NCBI GenBank assembly: GCA_027492035.1
Contig: JAOZFT010000033.1
Coordinates: forward strand, 1-49,731
DNA: 49,731 nucleotides
Direction: 5' to 3'
Origin: Thermoproteota archaeon
GTDB lineage: Archaea > Korarchaeota > JAOZGF01 > JAOZFZ01
Each line of letters begins with the position of its first letter. Position 1 is the first letter of the stretch. The notes under the pieces are model-generated. The model did not search any database. It was given only the letters and a program-made list of their open reading frames with translations, and was not told the DNA's origin. A program made the translations under genes and the position numbers. Shown here in pieces: positions 33,527 to 42,279 of this stretch.

Positions 33527-34036
33527 TTGTTGGTAGGTGTAATGTCTGACAGCCACGACCATTTACCAAACATAAGAAAGGCAATTGAAGTGTTTGTTTC
33601 TGAAAAAGTTGATTACGTATTTCATTGTGGAGACTTTATCTCTCCCTTCACAGCAAAAATTTTCAAAAAACTTAATTGTCCCGTGTTAGGGGTCTACGGC
33701 AACAATGACGGAGACAAATATACTTTAAAAGAAAAATTTAATTGTTTAAAAACAGAAATTCATGAACAACCCTATATTTTCAATATTCAAGGAAGGAAAA
33801 TAATGGTTTTACATGGCTTCCGCACCCCTGAAACAACTAAAGACATAGTTTATGGGTTAGCTGAAACAGGTAAATACAATGTTATACTGTACGGTCACAC
33901 CCACTCCTTTGATGTAGAAAAAATAAATAAAACCCTAGTTTTAAACCCAGGCGAAACCTGCGGTTACTTAACAAATCAAGGAACAATCGCTTTACTTAAC
34001 CTGGAAAAACTTGAGTTCAGAAAAATAAACCTTTAA
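33527..34036 (+). CDS. MJ0936/YfcE-type metallophosphoesterase
   Basis: 169 residues. Calcineurin-like dimetal site: GVMSDSHDH (D-x-H), HCGDFISP (G-D), YGNNDGD (GN-D), MVLHGFR (H) and LYGHTHS (G-H-x-H) with the usual family spacing, so a phosphodiesterase/phosphatase of the MJ0936/YfcE group. The frame is open from a GTG at 33497 but the ribosome site GGAGGTG at 33513-33519 points to the TTG at 33527, which removes a Trp/Arg-rich stretch not typical of the family. Physiological substrate unknown. Confidence 0.88.
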   Translation: MLVGVMSDSHDHLPNIRKAIEVFVSEKVDYVFHCGDFISPFTAKIFKKLNCPVLGVYGNNDGDKYTLKEKFNCLKTEIHEQPYIFNIQGRKIMVLHGFRTPETTKDIVYGLAETGKYNVILYGHTHSFDVEKINKTLVLNPGETCGYLTNQGTIALLNLEKLEFRKINL

Positions 34037-34314
34037 ATTCACATTTCATTTCTAACTTAGAACAAAACACTTCATTGACTGCTTTACCTTGAACACGGAA
34101 ACTTTTAAACCTTACATCTCCATCTAACCTATTTATGACCCTCTTCAACAGAAAAATTACTGTTTATTGAAGAAAAGTGGGAAATACTGGTTTAGTTACA
34201 GAAAACTAGTAAAATAAACTGAAAATAAAATGTAAAACAGTAAATTGAGGCAATGATTTTATTGCTAAGTTCAAAAAATGCAAAATAACTGGTTTTTAAG
34301 GAAAGCTAGAGCTT

Positions 34315-34333
34315 TTACTACCTTTAGTAGTAA
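34315..34333. promoter_or_regulatory. palindrome upstream of the liv operon, candidate operator
   Basis: TTACTAC and GTAGTAA are a perfect 7-bp inverted repeat around CTTTA, about 53 nt before the TATA box of the liv operon. Placement upstream of the promoter would fit an activator or a repressor of amino-acid transport (for example an Lrp-type regulator). Function inferred from position only. Confidence 0.35.
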
Positions 34334-34385
34334 GTAGTTTCATTTTAAACAAAAAAGAGAAATGTCAAAACAGTTAAGAGATAAA

Positions 34386-34394
34386 TTTATATAT
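34386..34394 (+). promoter_or_regulatory. TATA box of the liv operon
   Basis: TTTATATAT with AT-rich surroundings. It lies 63-71 nt before the ATG at 34457, predicting a leader of about 45 nt that contains AAAAAGGAGGAAA (about 34420-34432). That strong GGAGG is 25 nt before the ATG, too far for ordinary use; the in-frame stop at 34448-34450 rules out an earlier start. Confidence 0.5.
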
Positions 34395-34456
34395 TGAATT
34401 TTTTCTTAAAAATTTTCTTAAAAAGGAGGAAATCTATTAGAAAAAGTTAATGTAAG

Positions 34457-35710
34457 ATGGTAAAAATGAATGGAAAAACATTGTTAGTGGGGGCGGCTTT
34501 AACAATTCTTCTTCTGATGGTTGGTTGTGTAGGTCAACCGTCGACTCCTTCACCTACTCAAACAGCTTCCCCTACTCCTACTGCATCTCCAACACCTGCT
34601 CCATCTTTGCTTGTAGGAGGGTCTCTTTCATTGACAGGCGAATACGGCAGAACTGGCGAATGGTACAAGTTAGGGTACCAACTCTGGGCTGACCAGGTTA
34701 ATGCTAAGGGAGGCTTGCTTGGTAAGCCTATAAAACTTATTTTGTACGATGACCAAAGCGACCCAACAACTTCAGCTAACCTTTATGAAAAACTTATAAC
34801 AGTTGATAAAGTAGATCTTTTATTGGGGCCATATTCAAGTGCGATAGTTTTCTCTGCATCCAGCGTCTCAGAGAAACATCACATGGTTATGGTGGAAGGA
34901 GGCGGTAACGCCTTAAAAGTGTTTAGCAGAGGTTACAAATACATTTTCTTAACTTTACCGGGGCTTGCAGAAAATATAACAAAGGGGCTTTTCGACTTCA
35001 TTGCACAATTACCTTCCGACCAAAAACCTGAAACAATAGCTGTAATAAACGCAAATGATTTATTCCCCAAAGCAATAGCTTCAGGTGCTCTACACTACGC
35101 TGACAAACTAGGTCTTCAGGTTGTGTTACATGAAGAGTATCCTAAAGGCACCACAGACCTTACACCCCTCATAACTAAAATTAAAAACTTAAATCCAGAT
35201 GTTTTAGTTTGTGGAACTTATTTCCCTGACGCCACTTTAGTCGTTAAAACCCTTAAGCAGCTTAACTGGAAACCTAAAATAGTGTTTCTCACTGTAGGCG
35301 TAGCAATGCCTGAATTCTGGGATACTTTAGGCACAGATGCTCAAGGAATGATGGGGGAAAGTTGGTGGGAAGCCACGGCTCCATGGGCTGGTGTGAAAGA
35401 GTTTGTCCAAGCATTTAAGCAAAAATATGGTAAAGACCCTGACTACCACGCTGCTTGTGCCTATGCTGCAGGGCAAGTTCTTGAAACCGCTGTGAAAGCC
35501 GTTGGGAGCTTAAACCAGGATAAAATAGCAAATTACATAAGAACCCACACAATACAAACTGTTGTTGGACCGCTTAAGTTCACTGAAGCAGGCTACCCAA
35601 CCTTAGGTCCTCTCCTGGTTCAGTGGCAAAATGGGGAAAGAGTAATAATAATGCCTAAAGACGCTGCAACCGGAGAAGCTATTTATCCTTTGCCCTCAAC
35701 TTGGAGTTAA
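34457..35710 (+). CDS. livK: branched-chain amino-acid ABC transporter substrate-binding lipoprotein
   Basis: 417 residues. Signal peptide with lipobox (LLVGAALTILLLMVGC), a Ser/Thr/Pro linker (SPTQTASPTPTASPTPAPS), then a type I periplasmic-binding (LivK/Peripla_BP_6) domain: GGSLSLTGEYGRTGEWYKLG, GKPIKLILYDDQSDPTTSAN, VDLLLGPYSS, TLPGLAENITKG, and NPDVLVCGTYFPDA. It is the outside ligand receptor of the transporter; branched-chain or other hydrophobic amino acids, amides or urea are possible ligands. First gene of the operon, with the 86-nt gap to the next gene holding a T-rich stretch. Confidence 0.88.
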   Translation: MVKMNGKTLLVGAALTILLLMVGCVGQPSTPSPTQTASPTPTASPTPAPSLLVGGSLSLTGEYGRTGEWYKLGYQLWADQVNAKGGLLGKPIKLILYDDQSDPTTSANLYEKLITVDKVDLLLGPYSSAIVFSASSVSEKHHMVMVEGGGNALKVFSRGYKYIFLTLPGLAENITKGLFDFIAQLPSDQKPETIAVINANDLFPKAIASGALHYADKLGLQVVLHEEYPKGTTDLTPLITKIKNLNPDVLVCGTYFPDATLVVKTLKQLNWKPKIVFLTVGVAMPEFWDTLGTDAQGMMGESWWEATAPWAGVKEFVQAFKQKYGKDPDYHAACAYAAGQVLETAVKAVGSLNQDKIANYIRTHTIQTVVGPLKFTEAGYPTLGPLLVQWQNGERVIIMPKDAATGEAIYPLPSTWS

Positions 35711-35796
35711 GTATTTCTTTCAGCAGCTTTTTCCCTTGCTCCCCTTTCCTTTTTTTGATATTCTTTTAAAAACGAAGACAAGGGGTGGAAATTTAA
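35711..35796 (+). terminator. T-rich gap between livK and livH, likely attenuator/terminator plus internal promoter
   Basis: After the livK stop there are pyrimidine tracts (TTTTTCCC, CCTTTTTTT), the archaeal terminator type, followed by TTTTAAAAACG at about 35763 that could be an internal TATA box for livHMGF. This would let livK be made in excess of the permease genes. Inference from sequence pattern. Confidence 0.35.
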
Positions 35797-36651
35797 GTGA
35801 ATCTTTTTATTCAGGCAGTAATTACTGGAGTACTTGTTGGGGGCATTTATGCATTAGTTACTTTAGGTTTAACTTTGATTTTTGGTGTTATGGACATAGG
35901 TAACGCAGCCCAAGCGGCTTTTGCTATTTTAGCAGCTTACATAGTGTATTGGTTAAGTTCTCTTTACCATGTTGACCCCTTTATAGGTATGATACTGGCA
36001 ACTGGACTCTTATTTGTAATGGGTTTTTACCTTTACAAATACATAGTGTACAAAACCTCTGGTTTAATGGCTTTCGCCCTGTTATATTTCCTTTCAATAT
36101 TTCTTGAAAGCACTATGGTATTTGTGTGGGGTAACACTTACAGAGGCATTAAAGTACCCTATCTCTCCGGCTCTCTACAAATTTACGGTTACTATATACC
36201 CTTGGACAGATTTATAGGTTTCTTAATGGTGAGCGCAGTATTAGCTATTATAGCTTATGTTTTGAAATACACCTATTTCGGAAAAGCTATAAGAGCCACT
36301 ATGCAAAATCCTTACGCAGCTGCTCTTATGGGAATAAACGTGGACAGAATTTATCAAGTAACTTTCGGAATAGGAATAGCTCTCTCCGGTATAGCTGGCG
36401 TAATTTTAGGCACAATTTATTCATTTTATCCTTCACTGCAAGGTGTATGGATAGGTCTTATGTTTGCTATAGTGGTTTTCGGCGGGATGGGAAGCTTATC
36501 AGGAACGTTAATAGGATCCATAATAATAGGAATAATTAGTTCACTTGTTGCAACTTATGTTTCTTCTGTGTGGGCTCCCCTTGTAGCTTACGTAATTCTT
36601 GTACTTACTTTATGGATTAAACCTTCAGGTATTAAAGGGAGAAAAATATGA
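35797..36651 (+). CDS. livH: branched-chain amino-acid ABC permease, LivH type
   Basis: 284 residues, about eight membrane helices. GGIYALVTLGLTLIFGVMDI near the N-terminus and 'GKAIRATMQNPYAAALMGIN' (EAA-like coupling loop with R-A-x-x-x-N) are the standard LivH text; GIALSGIAGVILGTIYSFYP and FGGMGSLSGTLIGSIIIG follow. GTG start after GGGGTGG. The stop overlaps the ATG of livM by 4 nt (ATGA), showing translational coupling. Confidence 0.9.
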   Translation: MNLFIQAVITGVLVGGIYALVTLGLTLIFGVMDIGNAAQAAFAILAAYIVYWLSSLYHVDPFIGMILATGLLFVMGFYLYKYIVYKTSGLMAFALLYFLSIFLESTMVFVWGNTYRGIKVPYLSGSLQIYGYYIPLDRFIGFLMVSAVLAIIAYVLKYTYFGKAIRATMQNPYAAALMGINVDRIYQVTFGIGIALSGIAGVILGTIYSFYPSLQGVWIGLMFAIVVFGGMGSLSGTLIGSIIIGIISSLVATYVSSVWAPLVAYVILVLTLWIKPSGIKGRKI

Positions 36652-37619
36652 GCTTCACAAGGTCCTTAATAAAAAAATGCCTAGTTAGTAAAAATAAAAA
36701 GTATGTTGTGTTCATCCTTACTGCACTTACCCTCTCGCTTCCCCTCTTATCAAGTGAAATTTTTTACATAGATTTCCTTCTTGTACTTTTTATGTACGCA
36801 ACGATTGCTGTAGGATGGAACATTATAGGAGGATATACTGGATACGTAAGCTTTGGACATGTTGCTTTTTTCGGTTTAGGAGCCTACACTACTGCAATAC
36901 TTCTGGTTCGATTTGGACTGTCCCCTTTCGTAACCTGCATCCTTGGAGGCGTAGTTGCAATTGTGTTTGCACTTTTAATAGGAATACCTACACTTAAATT
37001 AAAGGGTGCATATTTCGCTATAGCCACTCTTGGCCTTGGATTTGTTTTGCAGTTGCTCTTCCTTAATTTGGGGTCCTTAACAGGGGGCGGTGAAGGCCTA
37101 AGCCTGCCTTTACCTCCCTGGGACATAAAAACGTCAGTTGAAATATTTTATTATGCAATGTTTATTGTTTTTTTAGCGTCTGTACTTACTACTTACTGGT
37201 TAGAGCACTCTAGGTTCGGCTTAGCTTTAAAATGCATTAGAGATGATGAATTATCTGCTGAAACCTCTGGTATACCTACAGCTAAACTTAAAACTATGGC
37301 TTTTCTGTTAAGTGCATTTTTTCCAGCTGTTTCAGGTGGTTTGTTCTCTTACTACGCAACCTACATAGACCCGATAACTGTATTCGACCCTAAAATTTCT
37401 ATGTATGCCATTGTTTTTTCAATGTTAGGGGGGTCAGGTTCAGTCTTGGGACCAGTGATAGGATCAATAATTCTTTACAGCGTAGCTCAAACTGCTAGGT
37501 ATCTAATAACAGCACCTGGAGTTGACGTAATGGTTTTCAGTGCAATAGCGGTGGCTGTAATAATATATTTACCGGAAGGCATAGTTGGTTTTTTAAAGGG
37601 AAGAAGCGGTGCAAAATAG
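36648..37619 (+). CDS. livM: branched-chain amino-acid ABC permease, LivM type
   Basis: 323 residues. GWNIIGGYTGYVSFGHVAFF and 'GAYTTAILL', KLKGAYFAIATLGLGFVL, then the coupling loop SRFGLALKCIRDDELSAETS and 'GLFSYYATYIDPITVFD', 'MLGGSGSVLGPVIGSIILY' are typical LivM signatures. About eight helices. The start overlaps livH; LivG follows after 16 nt. It forms the heteromeric channel with LivH. Confidence 0.9.
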   Translation: MSFTRSLIKKCLVSKNKKYVVFILTALTLSLPLLSSEIFYIDFLLVLFMYATIAVGWNIIGGYTGYVSFGHVAFFGLGAYTTAILLVRFGLSPFVTCILGGVVAIVFALLIGIPTLKLKGAYFAIATLGLGFVLQLLFLNLGSLTGGGEGLSLPLPPWDIKTSVEIFYYAMFIVFLASVLTTYWLEHSRFGLALKCIRDDELSAETSGIPTAKLKTMAFLLSAFFPAVSGGLFSYYATYIDPITVFDPKISMYAIVFSMLGGSGSVLGPVIGSIILYSVAQTARYLITAPGVDVMVFSAIAVAVIIYLPEGIVGFLKGRSGAK

Positions 37620-37635
37620 TTTTAGGTAGGTTTAA

Positions 37636-38361
37636 ATGTCTCTGCTTAAAGTTATCAATTGCTGGAAACTTTTTGGTGGATTAAAAGCTTTACAAAACGT
37701 GAATTTTGAAGCTGATCAGGGCATCTTAGGCATTATAGGTCCCAACGGTGCAGGTAAAACAACTCTTTTTAACGTCATCACAGGGGTATATAAGCCTGAC
37801 AAAGGCAAAGTTTTCCTGAAAAACAGAGACATAACTGGTTTAAGTCCCCATACAATAAGAAGGTTAGGGATTTCAAGAACTTTTCAAATACCTCGACCCT
37901 TCATTAACGAAACTGTTTTTGAAAATGTGCTTGCAGCAGGTTTCTTTGGAAGAGTAGATAAGGTTTCTAAGAAGGAGTTAATTGAAGAAACCGAAAAAAT
38001 TTTGGAGTTTGTCGGTTTAATTGACAAAAGGGATGAAGAAGCTTCCTCATTAAATATTCATCAACGTAAACTACTTGAAATAGCTAGAGGCTTAATAACT
38101 AAACCTATACTTTTACTTGTTGATGAAATAGCTTCTGGCCTTACTCCTGCAGAAGTTGACAATGTTGTTTCTTTAATAAAGAAAGTGAATGAGAAAGGGA
38201 TAGGGGTTATTTGGATTGAACATGTTATGAGAGCTATTATGAAAGCAGCAGAAAGAATAATTGTACTAGATTATGGGAAAATTATTTCTGAAGGCTCTCC
38301 TGAAAAAGTAGCGAAGGATCCTCTTGTAATTAGAGCTTATTTAGGTGAAGAAATTGCTTGA
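37636..38361 (+). CDS. livG: branched-chain amino-acid ABC ATPase, LivG type
   Basis: 241 residues. Walker A GPNGAGKTTLFNVITGVYKP, the LivG-specific FQIPRPFINETVFENVLAA, Walker B LLLVDEIASGLTPAEVD and the switch His in WIEHVMRAIM. The signature motif region reads SSLNIHQRKLLEIARGL, so the usual 'LSxGQ' Ser/Gly positions are Asn and His; some LivG proteins are loose here. The 3' end overlaps livF by 17 nt. Confidence 0.9.
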   Translation: MSLLKVINCWKLFGGLKALQNVNFEADQGILGIIGPNGAGKTTLFNVITGVYKPDKGKVFLKNRDITGLSPHTIRRLGISRTFQIPRPFINETVFENVLAAGFFGRVDKVSKKELIEETEKILEFVGLIDKRDEEASSLNIHQRKLLEIARGLITKPILLLVDEIASGLTPAEVDNVVSLIKKVNEKGIGVIWIEHVMRAIMKAAERIIVLDYGKIISEGSPEKVAKDPLVIRAYLGEEIA

Positions 38362-39058
38362 AGTTAAAAACCTTGAGGTTTCTTATGGGCAATTAAAAGT
38401 TTTGTGGGGTATAAACTTCACAGTTAAAAAGGATGAAATAGTAACCATTATAGGCCCTAACGGTGCAGGTAAAACAACTACTCTAAAAACAATAATTGGC
38501 TTACTGAAAGAAGATAAAGGTGAAATCTATATTAAAGGAGAGAAGGTAAACAATTTACCTGTGCATGAGAGGGTGAAGAAAAAAATTGCTTTGGTTCCCG
38601 AAGGTTGCGAAATTTTCCCGTATTTAACAGTTCAAGAAAACCTAGACCTGGGTGCGTACTTATCTGACGCCAGAAAAAGGTACAAAGAAAACCTTGAGTC
38701 TGTTTTTAAACTTTTTCCTCGTTTGAAGGAAAGAAGGAACCAGTTGGCGGGTACTTTAAGCGGCGGTGAAAGACAAATGCTAGCAATAGGTAGGGCTTTA
38801 ATGAGCGCCCCTGAAATAGTAATGTTTGATGAACCTACACTTGGTTTAGCTCCGAACTTAGCTGTTGAAGTCTTGAAAACAATAAAAGGTCTCAACGAGA
38901 CAGGGTACACCATCCTTTTGGTGGAACAAAATGTGAAAATGGCTTTAAAAATAAGTCACAGAGGTTATGTAATAGAAAATGGAAGATTAATCCTTTCAGG
39001 CGAAGCTGATGAACTAATGCGAAATAAACATGTTAAAGAAGCCTATTTAGGGCTTTAA
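38345..39058 (+). CDS. livF: branched-chain amino-acid ABC ATPase, LivF type
   Basis: 237 residues. Walker A GPNGAGKTTTLKTI, the LivF Q-loop/PEGR-type segment (here ALVPEGCEIFPYLTVQENL), a canonical signature LSGGERQMLAIGRALM, Walker B IVMFDEPTLGLAP and a switch segment LLVEQNVKMAL. GTG start inside the end of livG, so the two subunits are coupled. Last gene of the operon. Confidence 0.9.
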   Translation: MKKLLEVKNLEVSYGQLKVLWGINFTVKKDEIVTIIGPNGAGKTTTLKTIIGLLKEDKGEIYIKGEKVNNLPVHERVKKKIALVPEGCEIFPYLTVQENLDLGAYLSDARKRYKENLESVFKLFPRLKERRNQLAGTLSGGERQMLAIGRALMSAPEIVMFDEPTLGLAPNLAVEVLKTIKGLNETGYTILLVEQNVKMALKISHRGYVIENGRLILSGEADELMRNKHVKEAYLGL

Positions 39059-39070
39059 TTTTTTTTCTTC
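39058..39070 (+). terminator. T-tract terminator after livF
   Basis: AATTTTTTTTCTT follows the livF TAA directly, a typical archaeal oligo-T terminator. The pyrD gene starts about 75 nt further with its own TTTTTAAAAG TATA-like element near 39112. Confidence 0.5.
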
Positions 39071-39146
39071 AACTAAAAATTTTTTCTGTAAAATAAAAAC
39101 TTTTAATGTCCCTTTTTAAAAGTGTTTAAGGAAAGTTGAGAGGGAA

Positions 39147-40055
39147 ATGTTTATAGGAACCTGTTTGTCAAGTTTGAAACTTAAGAACCCTTTTGTGCTT
39201 TCTTCGGGCATATTAGGAATATCTAAAAACTTTTTTCAACAATTAAGTCCTTATGTTGGAGCTTTAACCACTAAATCAATAGGTAAAAGGGAAAGGAAAG
39301 GCAACCCAAACCCTGTTGTTGCCACGTTGAACAATTACGGATTAATTAATTGTATGGGTTTACCTAACCCTGGAATCAATTACTTCACGCAAGTCATTAG
39401 AGAAGTAAAGTCAGTAATTGACACTCCCTTAATAGTGAGTGTTTTCGGTTTTAATATGCAAGAATATGTTGAAGTTGCATGTAAAGCTGAAGAAGCAGGA
39501 GCTGACGCTGTCGAATTAAACCTTTCATGTCCCCACACTGAGGGAGTATATGAATTCTCTCAAAACAGTAAACTTGCTTATGAAACGGTGAAAAATGTAA
39601 AAAGTGTTTTGAAAATACCTGTTTTTGCTAAACTGTCTCCAAACGTGACAGACATAACCGAAATAGGTTTAGCCTGTGAGAAAGCAGGGGCTGACGCCTT
39701 AACAGCCATAAACACCATTAAATCCATGCAGATAAATGTATGGCTGAAGAAACCTGTGTTTAAAAACTTGTATGGGGGGTTGTCAGGCCCTGCCATACAC
39801 CCAATAGCTGTTAGGTGCATTTATGACTTGTACGAGAAAGTGTCGATACCTTTAATAGGAGTTGGTGGCGTAACTGATTGGTTAAGCGCTGTTGAACTTG
39901 TTTTAGCTGGTGCAAGTGCTTTAGGTGTAGGCACAGCGGTTTACCTTAAAGGAGTAAATATTTTCAAAAATTTAACGGAAGGAGTAAAGAAATACATGGA
40001 AACCGAAGGCTTCAAAAGTTTTAAAGAGATGGTGGGCTATGCACACAAAAAATAA
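39147..40055 (+). CDS. pyrD: dihydroorotate dehydrogenase, class IB catalytic subunit
   Basis: 302 residues. FMN-dependent TIM barrel oxidising dihydroorotate. NPFVLSSGILG, KSIGKRERKGNPNP, NYGLINCMGLPNPG, VELNLSCPHTEG with the catalytic Cys of class I enzymes, VFAKLSPNVTD, 'GLSGPAIHPIAVRCI' and GVGGVTDWLSAVE (phosphate site). The Cys base and the adjacent pyrK, overlapped by 17 nt, identify the NAD-linked class IB heteromer. GAGAGG precedes the ATG. Confidence 0.92.
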   Translation: MFIGTCLSSLKLKNPFVLSSGILGISKNFFQQLSPYVGALTTKSIGKRERKGNPNPVVATLNNYGLINCMGLPNPGINYFTQVIREVKSVIDTPLIVSVFGFNMQEYVEVACKAEEAGADAVELNLSCPHTEGVYEFSQNSKLAYETVKNVKSVLKIPVFAKLSPNVTDITEIGLACEKAGADALTAINTIKSMQINVWLKKPVFKNLYGGLSGPAIHPIAVRCIYDLYEKVSIPLIGVGGVTDWLSAVELVLAGASALGVGTAVYLKGVNIFKNLTEGVKKYMETEGFKSFKEMVGYAHKK

Positions 40056-40878
40056 ACTGTTACTTAATAATTTAAGGAGAAAATTTATTGTTAAATCAAT
40101 AAATAACCTAAACCAAAACTTTGTAGAAATAAGCTTAGAATCAAGCAGTGACTTCACGGCTCCTAAACCTGGACAGTACTTAATGGTTATGTGTAGAAAC
40201 TCGGAAGAAATTCCTTTAAGTGTTTTTAAATGTGAAAACAAGAAATTAAGCCTTTTAATTAAAAAAGTAGGGTACTCCACGTCTGAATTCTTCAAATTGA
40301 AAATTGGAGATTATGTTTTAGTGAGAGGGCCATATGGAAACTTTTTCGAAACTCTAAATCATGAAAACATCTTGATGGTGGCTGGAGGCTCAGGTTTAGC
40401 TCCTCTCTATTTTCTAGCATGTGAAAGGAAAAAAGGAAACTTGGAACAAGACATACTGTTAGGTTTCAGAAACTTAAACGAAACAGTGAAACTTGGCAAC
40501 TTCAACAACACCAGCTGCTTCAACAAAGTTGTTTATTACACTGACGACGGTTCCTATGGAAAAAAGGGGTTTCCTACAGATGATTTACTTACTTACCTTA
40601 AAAGGGGAAGTTACAGTTTAGTAGTGGCTGCAGGTCCCGAAAAAATGCTTCAAAAAATCTTTCAAACATGTTTGAAAGAAGGAATAGACGCCCTTTTCTC
40701 GCTTGAAAGATATATAAAATGCAGTTTAGGGCTTTGCGGCTCCTGCATCCTAGAAGGCAGAAACAAATCCTACAGAGTCTGTGTAGATGGACCAGTTTTC
40801 TCAATTACTCAATTAAAAGATGTGGTGGACTTTGGTAAATTCAAGTATGATGAAACAGGGAGGAAAATCAACATTTAA
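40039..40878 (+). CDS. pyrK: dihydroorotate dehydrogenase electron-transfer subunit
   Basis: 279 residues. Ferredoxin-reductase-like FAD/NAD domains (KPGQYLMVMC, YVLVRGPYGNFF, LMVAGGSGLAPLYFLAC) and a C-terminal [2Fe-2S] site KCSLGLCGSCILEGRNKS then RVC (C-x4-C-x2-C-x11-C). It passes electrons from PyrD FMN to NAD. The start lies inside the end of pyrD. Its stop overlaps the stop region of the opposed pyrE gene by 4 nt. Confidence 0.92.
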   Translation: MHTKNKLLLNNLRRKFIVKSINNLNQNFVEISLESSSDFTAPKPGQYLMVMCRNSEEIPLSVFKCENKKLSLLIKKVGYSTSEFFKLKIGDYVLVRGPYGNFFETLNHENILMVAGGSGLAPLYFLACERKKGNLEQDILLGFRNLNETVKLGNFNNTSCFNKVVYYTDDGSYGKKGFPTDDLLTYLKRGSYSLVVAAGPEKMLQKIFQTCLKEGIDALFSLERYIKCSLGLCGSCILEGRNKSYRVCVDGPVFSITQLKDVVDFGKFKYDETGRKINI

Positions 40879-41543
40879 TTTTTTGCAAAGCCTGAATGTT
40901 GAGTCTTAACCAGTAATTCTTCACTGTTTCTTTTCTTGTTTAAGTAACCCATTATTTTCTCTTTCTCACTCTGCGAAATATACCCCTTTCTAAACATTAC
41001 CTCTACAACGTTTCTTATGCGCACCAGCGGGTAAAAAGGAACTCCTCTCCTTTTTAAAACTTCAGAAGCTAATTCTTCTCTGTCAATCACAGCTGATGCA
41101 TACTTAATTCTTAAACCGTGAGCTTCAAGCACATCAATTGTTTTAGATATACTAGCCCCAGTTGTAGCTACATCGTCAATAACAGCAACTGAGCTACCTT
41201 CTGTAAAGTCACCCTCTATCAATTTACAAGTGCCATGATCCTTGTTCTTATCCCTGATAATAATGAAAGGCAACCCTTTGTCGTAAGCTATCGCTAAAGC
41301 TACACATAAGCCCCTAACAGGTACTCCAGCAACGTACTGGGGTACACCAACCTCTTCCAACTTGTAACTCATCAAAGAAACCAAAACTTTAAAGTATCTA
41401 GGCTTAGAAGGCAGAACTCCCAAGTCAATGTAGTAAGGGCTCTTCTTCCCACTTGAAAGCTTAAACTCCCCGAAAAGCAAACTCCCAGACTTATACAAAA
41501 TATCAGCAATCAAATCAGTTATTTCTTTCTCAGGTCTCCACAA
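40875..41543 (-). CDS. pyrE: orotate phosphoribosyltransferase
   Basis: 222 residues. GEFKLSSGKKSPYYIDLGVL (orotate loop), GVPVRGLCVALAIAYDKGLP, the flexible loop IIRDKNKDHGTCKLIEGDF and the PRPP motif VAVIDDVATTGASISKTIDV. It makes OMP from orotate and PRPP. It is convergent with pyrDK (tail-to-tail 4-nt overlap), so it is a separate transcript; AAATATTTAAAAT about 30 nt upstream (41571-41583) is its likely TATA box. Confidence 0.92.
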   Translation of the reverse strand: MWRPEKEITDLIADILYKSGSLLFGEFKLSSGKKSPYYIDLGVLPSKPRYFKVLVSLMSYKLEEVGVPQYVAGVPVRGLCVALAIAYDKGLPFIIIRDKNKDHGTCKLIEGDFTEGSSVAVIDDVATTGASISKTIDVLEAHGLRIKYASAVIDREELASEVLKRRGVPFYPLVRIRNVVEVMFRKGYISQSEKEKIMGYLNKKRNSEELLVKTQHSGFAKN

Positions 41544-42210
41544 CAGCGACCCGCCTAACAGAATAGAAAAAGAAATATTTAAAATTTACTTTTTCACTCT
41601 TAAATCACCATTTAAAACATCACCCAAAAGTAAAAACCAAGAAGTCACTTCCCTTCCACAAAACACTGCTTCTACTTTGTTTGTTATAAATCAGTTCCTT
41701 TCCAAACAGGATGACACCCCTAATTTTTTAAGAGATGTATAAGTCAGTTTCTTCACCACGTTAGTTCTAAAACCTGCAAATGAAGGAGTTAAATGGTATC
41801 CTTTGATGATTAACTTAGTTTTAACATTTATTTGTCTTTCAATTCAACCTACAACTACTTTGAACTTGCACCTACTCTTTGTTTCAGTTTTTTTCAATTT
41901 CAGGCTTTTGCAGTAACTGGAGACATTATTCTGGTATATTTGGTTATGGGAAGGATGGGGATCGACATGTTGAAGAAGTATTATAAAGAAGGAAGTACCT
42001 TTGCTTTTTTAGGTTTCAGCTGTGGGGGAACACATCCCCAAAAAAAACCAAGGGGCAACCTCCAACTCACCCTCTTGAATCTAACTTAACAACAAACAAA
42101 TCACCCTAACCCTTCACCAAAGGATTCTGTGTATTTCTGTTACTTATCTAGCAAAGTAGTGAAGTCGTTGTAGAAACAAGTTTTCACCTAGCAAATGTTC
42201 AGGATTTATT
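41544..42210. other. intergenic region upstream of the toxin-antitoxin pair
   Basis: About 670 nt. The pyrE promoter is at its left end. A plus frame at 41832-42089 is Phe/Leu-rich with no ribosome site and is not convincing. A short stem TGGGG/CCCCA (42021-42038) followed by eight A is seen. In a second frame GYGKDGDRHVEEVL (about 41943-41984) looks mildly protein-like before a stop. No identified gene. Confidence 0.4.
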
Positions 42211-42230
42211 CTTACATATTAATCTGTAAG
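42211..42230. promoter_or_regulatory. inverted repeat at the toxin-antitoxin promoter, candidate autoregulatory operator
   Basis: CTTACA (42211-42216) and TGTAAG (42225-42230) form a perfect inverted repeat with an 8-nt spacer, directly touching the TATA-like ATTTAAATTT (42231-42240), about 40 nt before the antitoxin ATG at 42280. AbrB/MazE-type antitoxins bind such palindromes at their own promoter, so autoregulation is a reasonable inference. Confidence 0.45.
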
Positions 42231-42240
42231 ATTTAAATTT
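42231..42240 (+). promoter_or_regulatory. TATA box of the AbrB-VapC operon
   Basis: ATTTAAATTT, 40-49 nt before the chosen ATG and abutting the inverted repeat, so a bound repressor would cover the BRE/TATA region. Confidence 0.45.
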
Positions 42241-42279
42241 TTGGTTACTATATTATTTTTATTACATGGTGGTTGTAAG

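Noticed and set aside
41832..42089. 85-residue frame before the toxin-antitoxin pair
   Set aside because: Aromatic low-complexity start, no ribosome site, no recognised motif.
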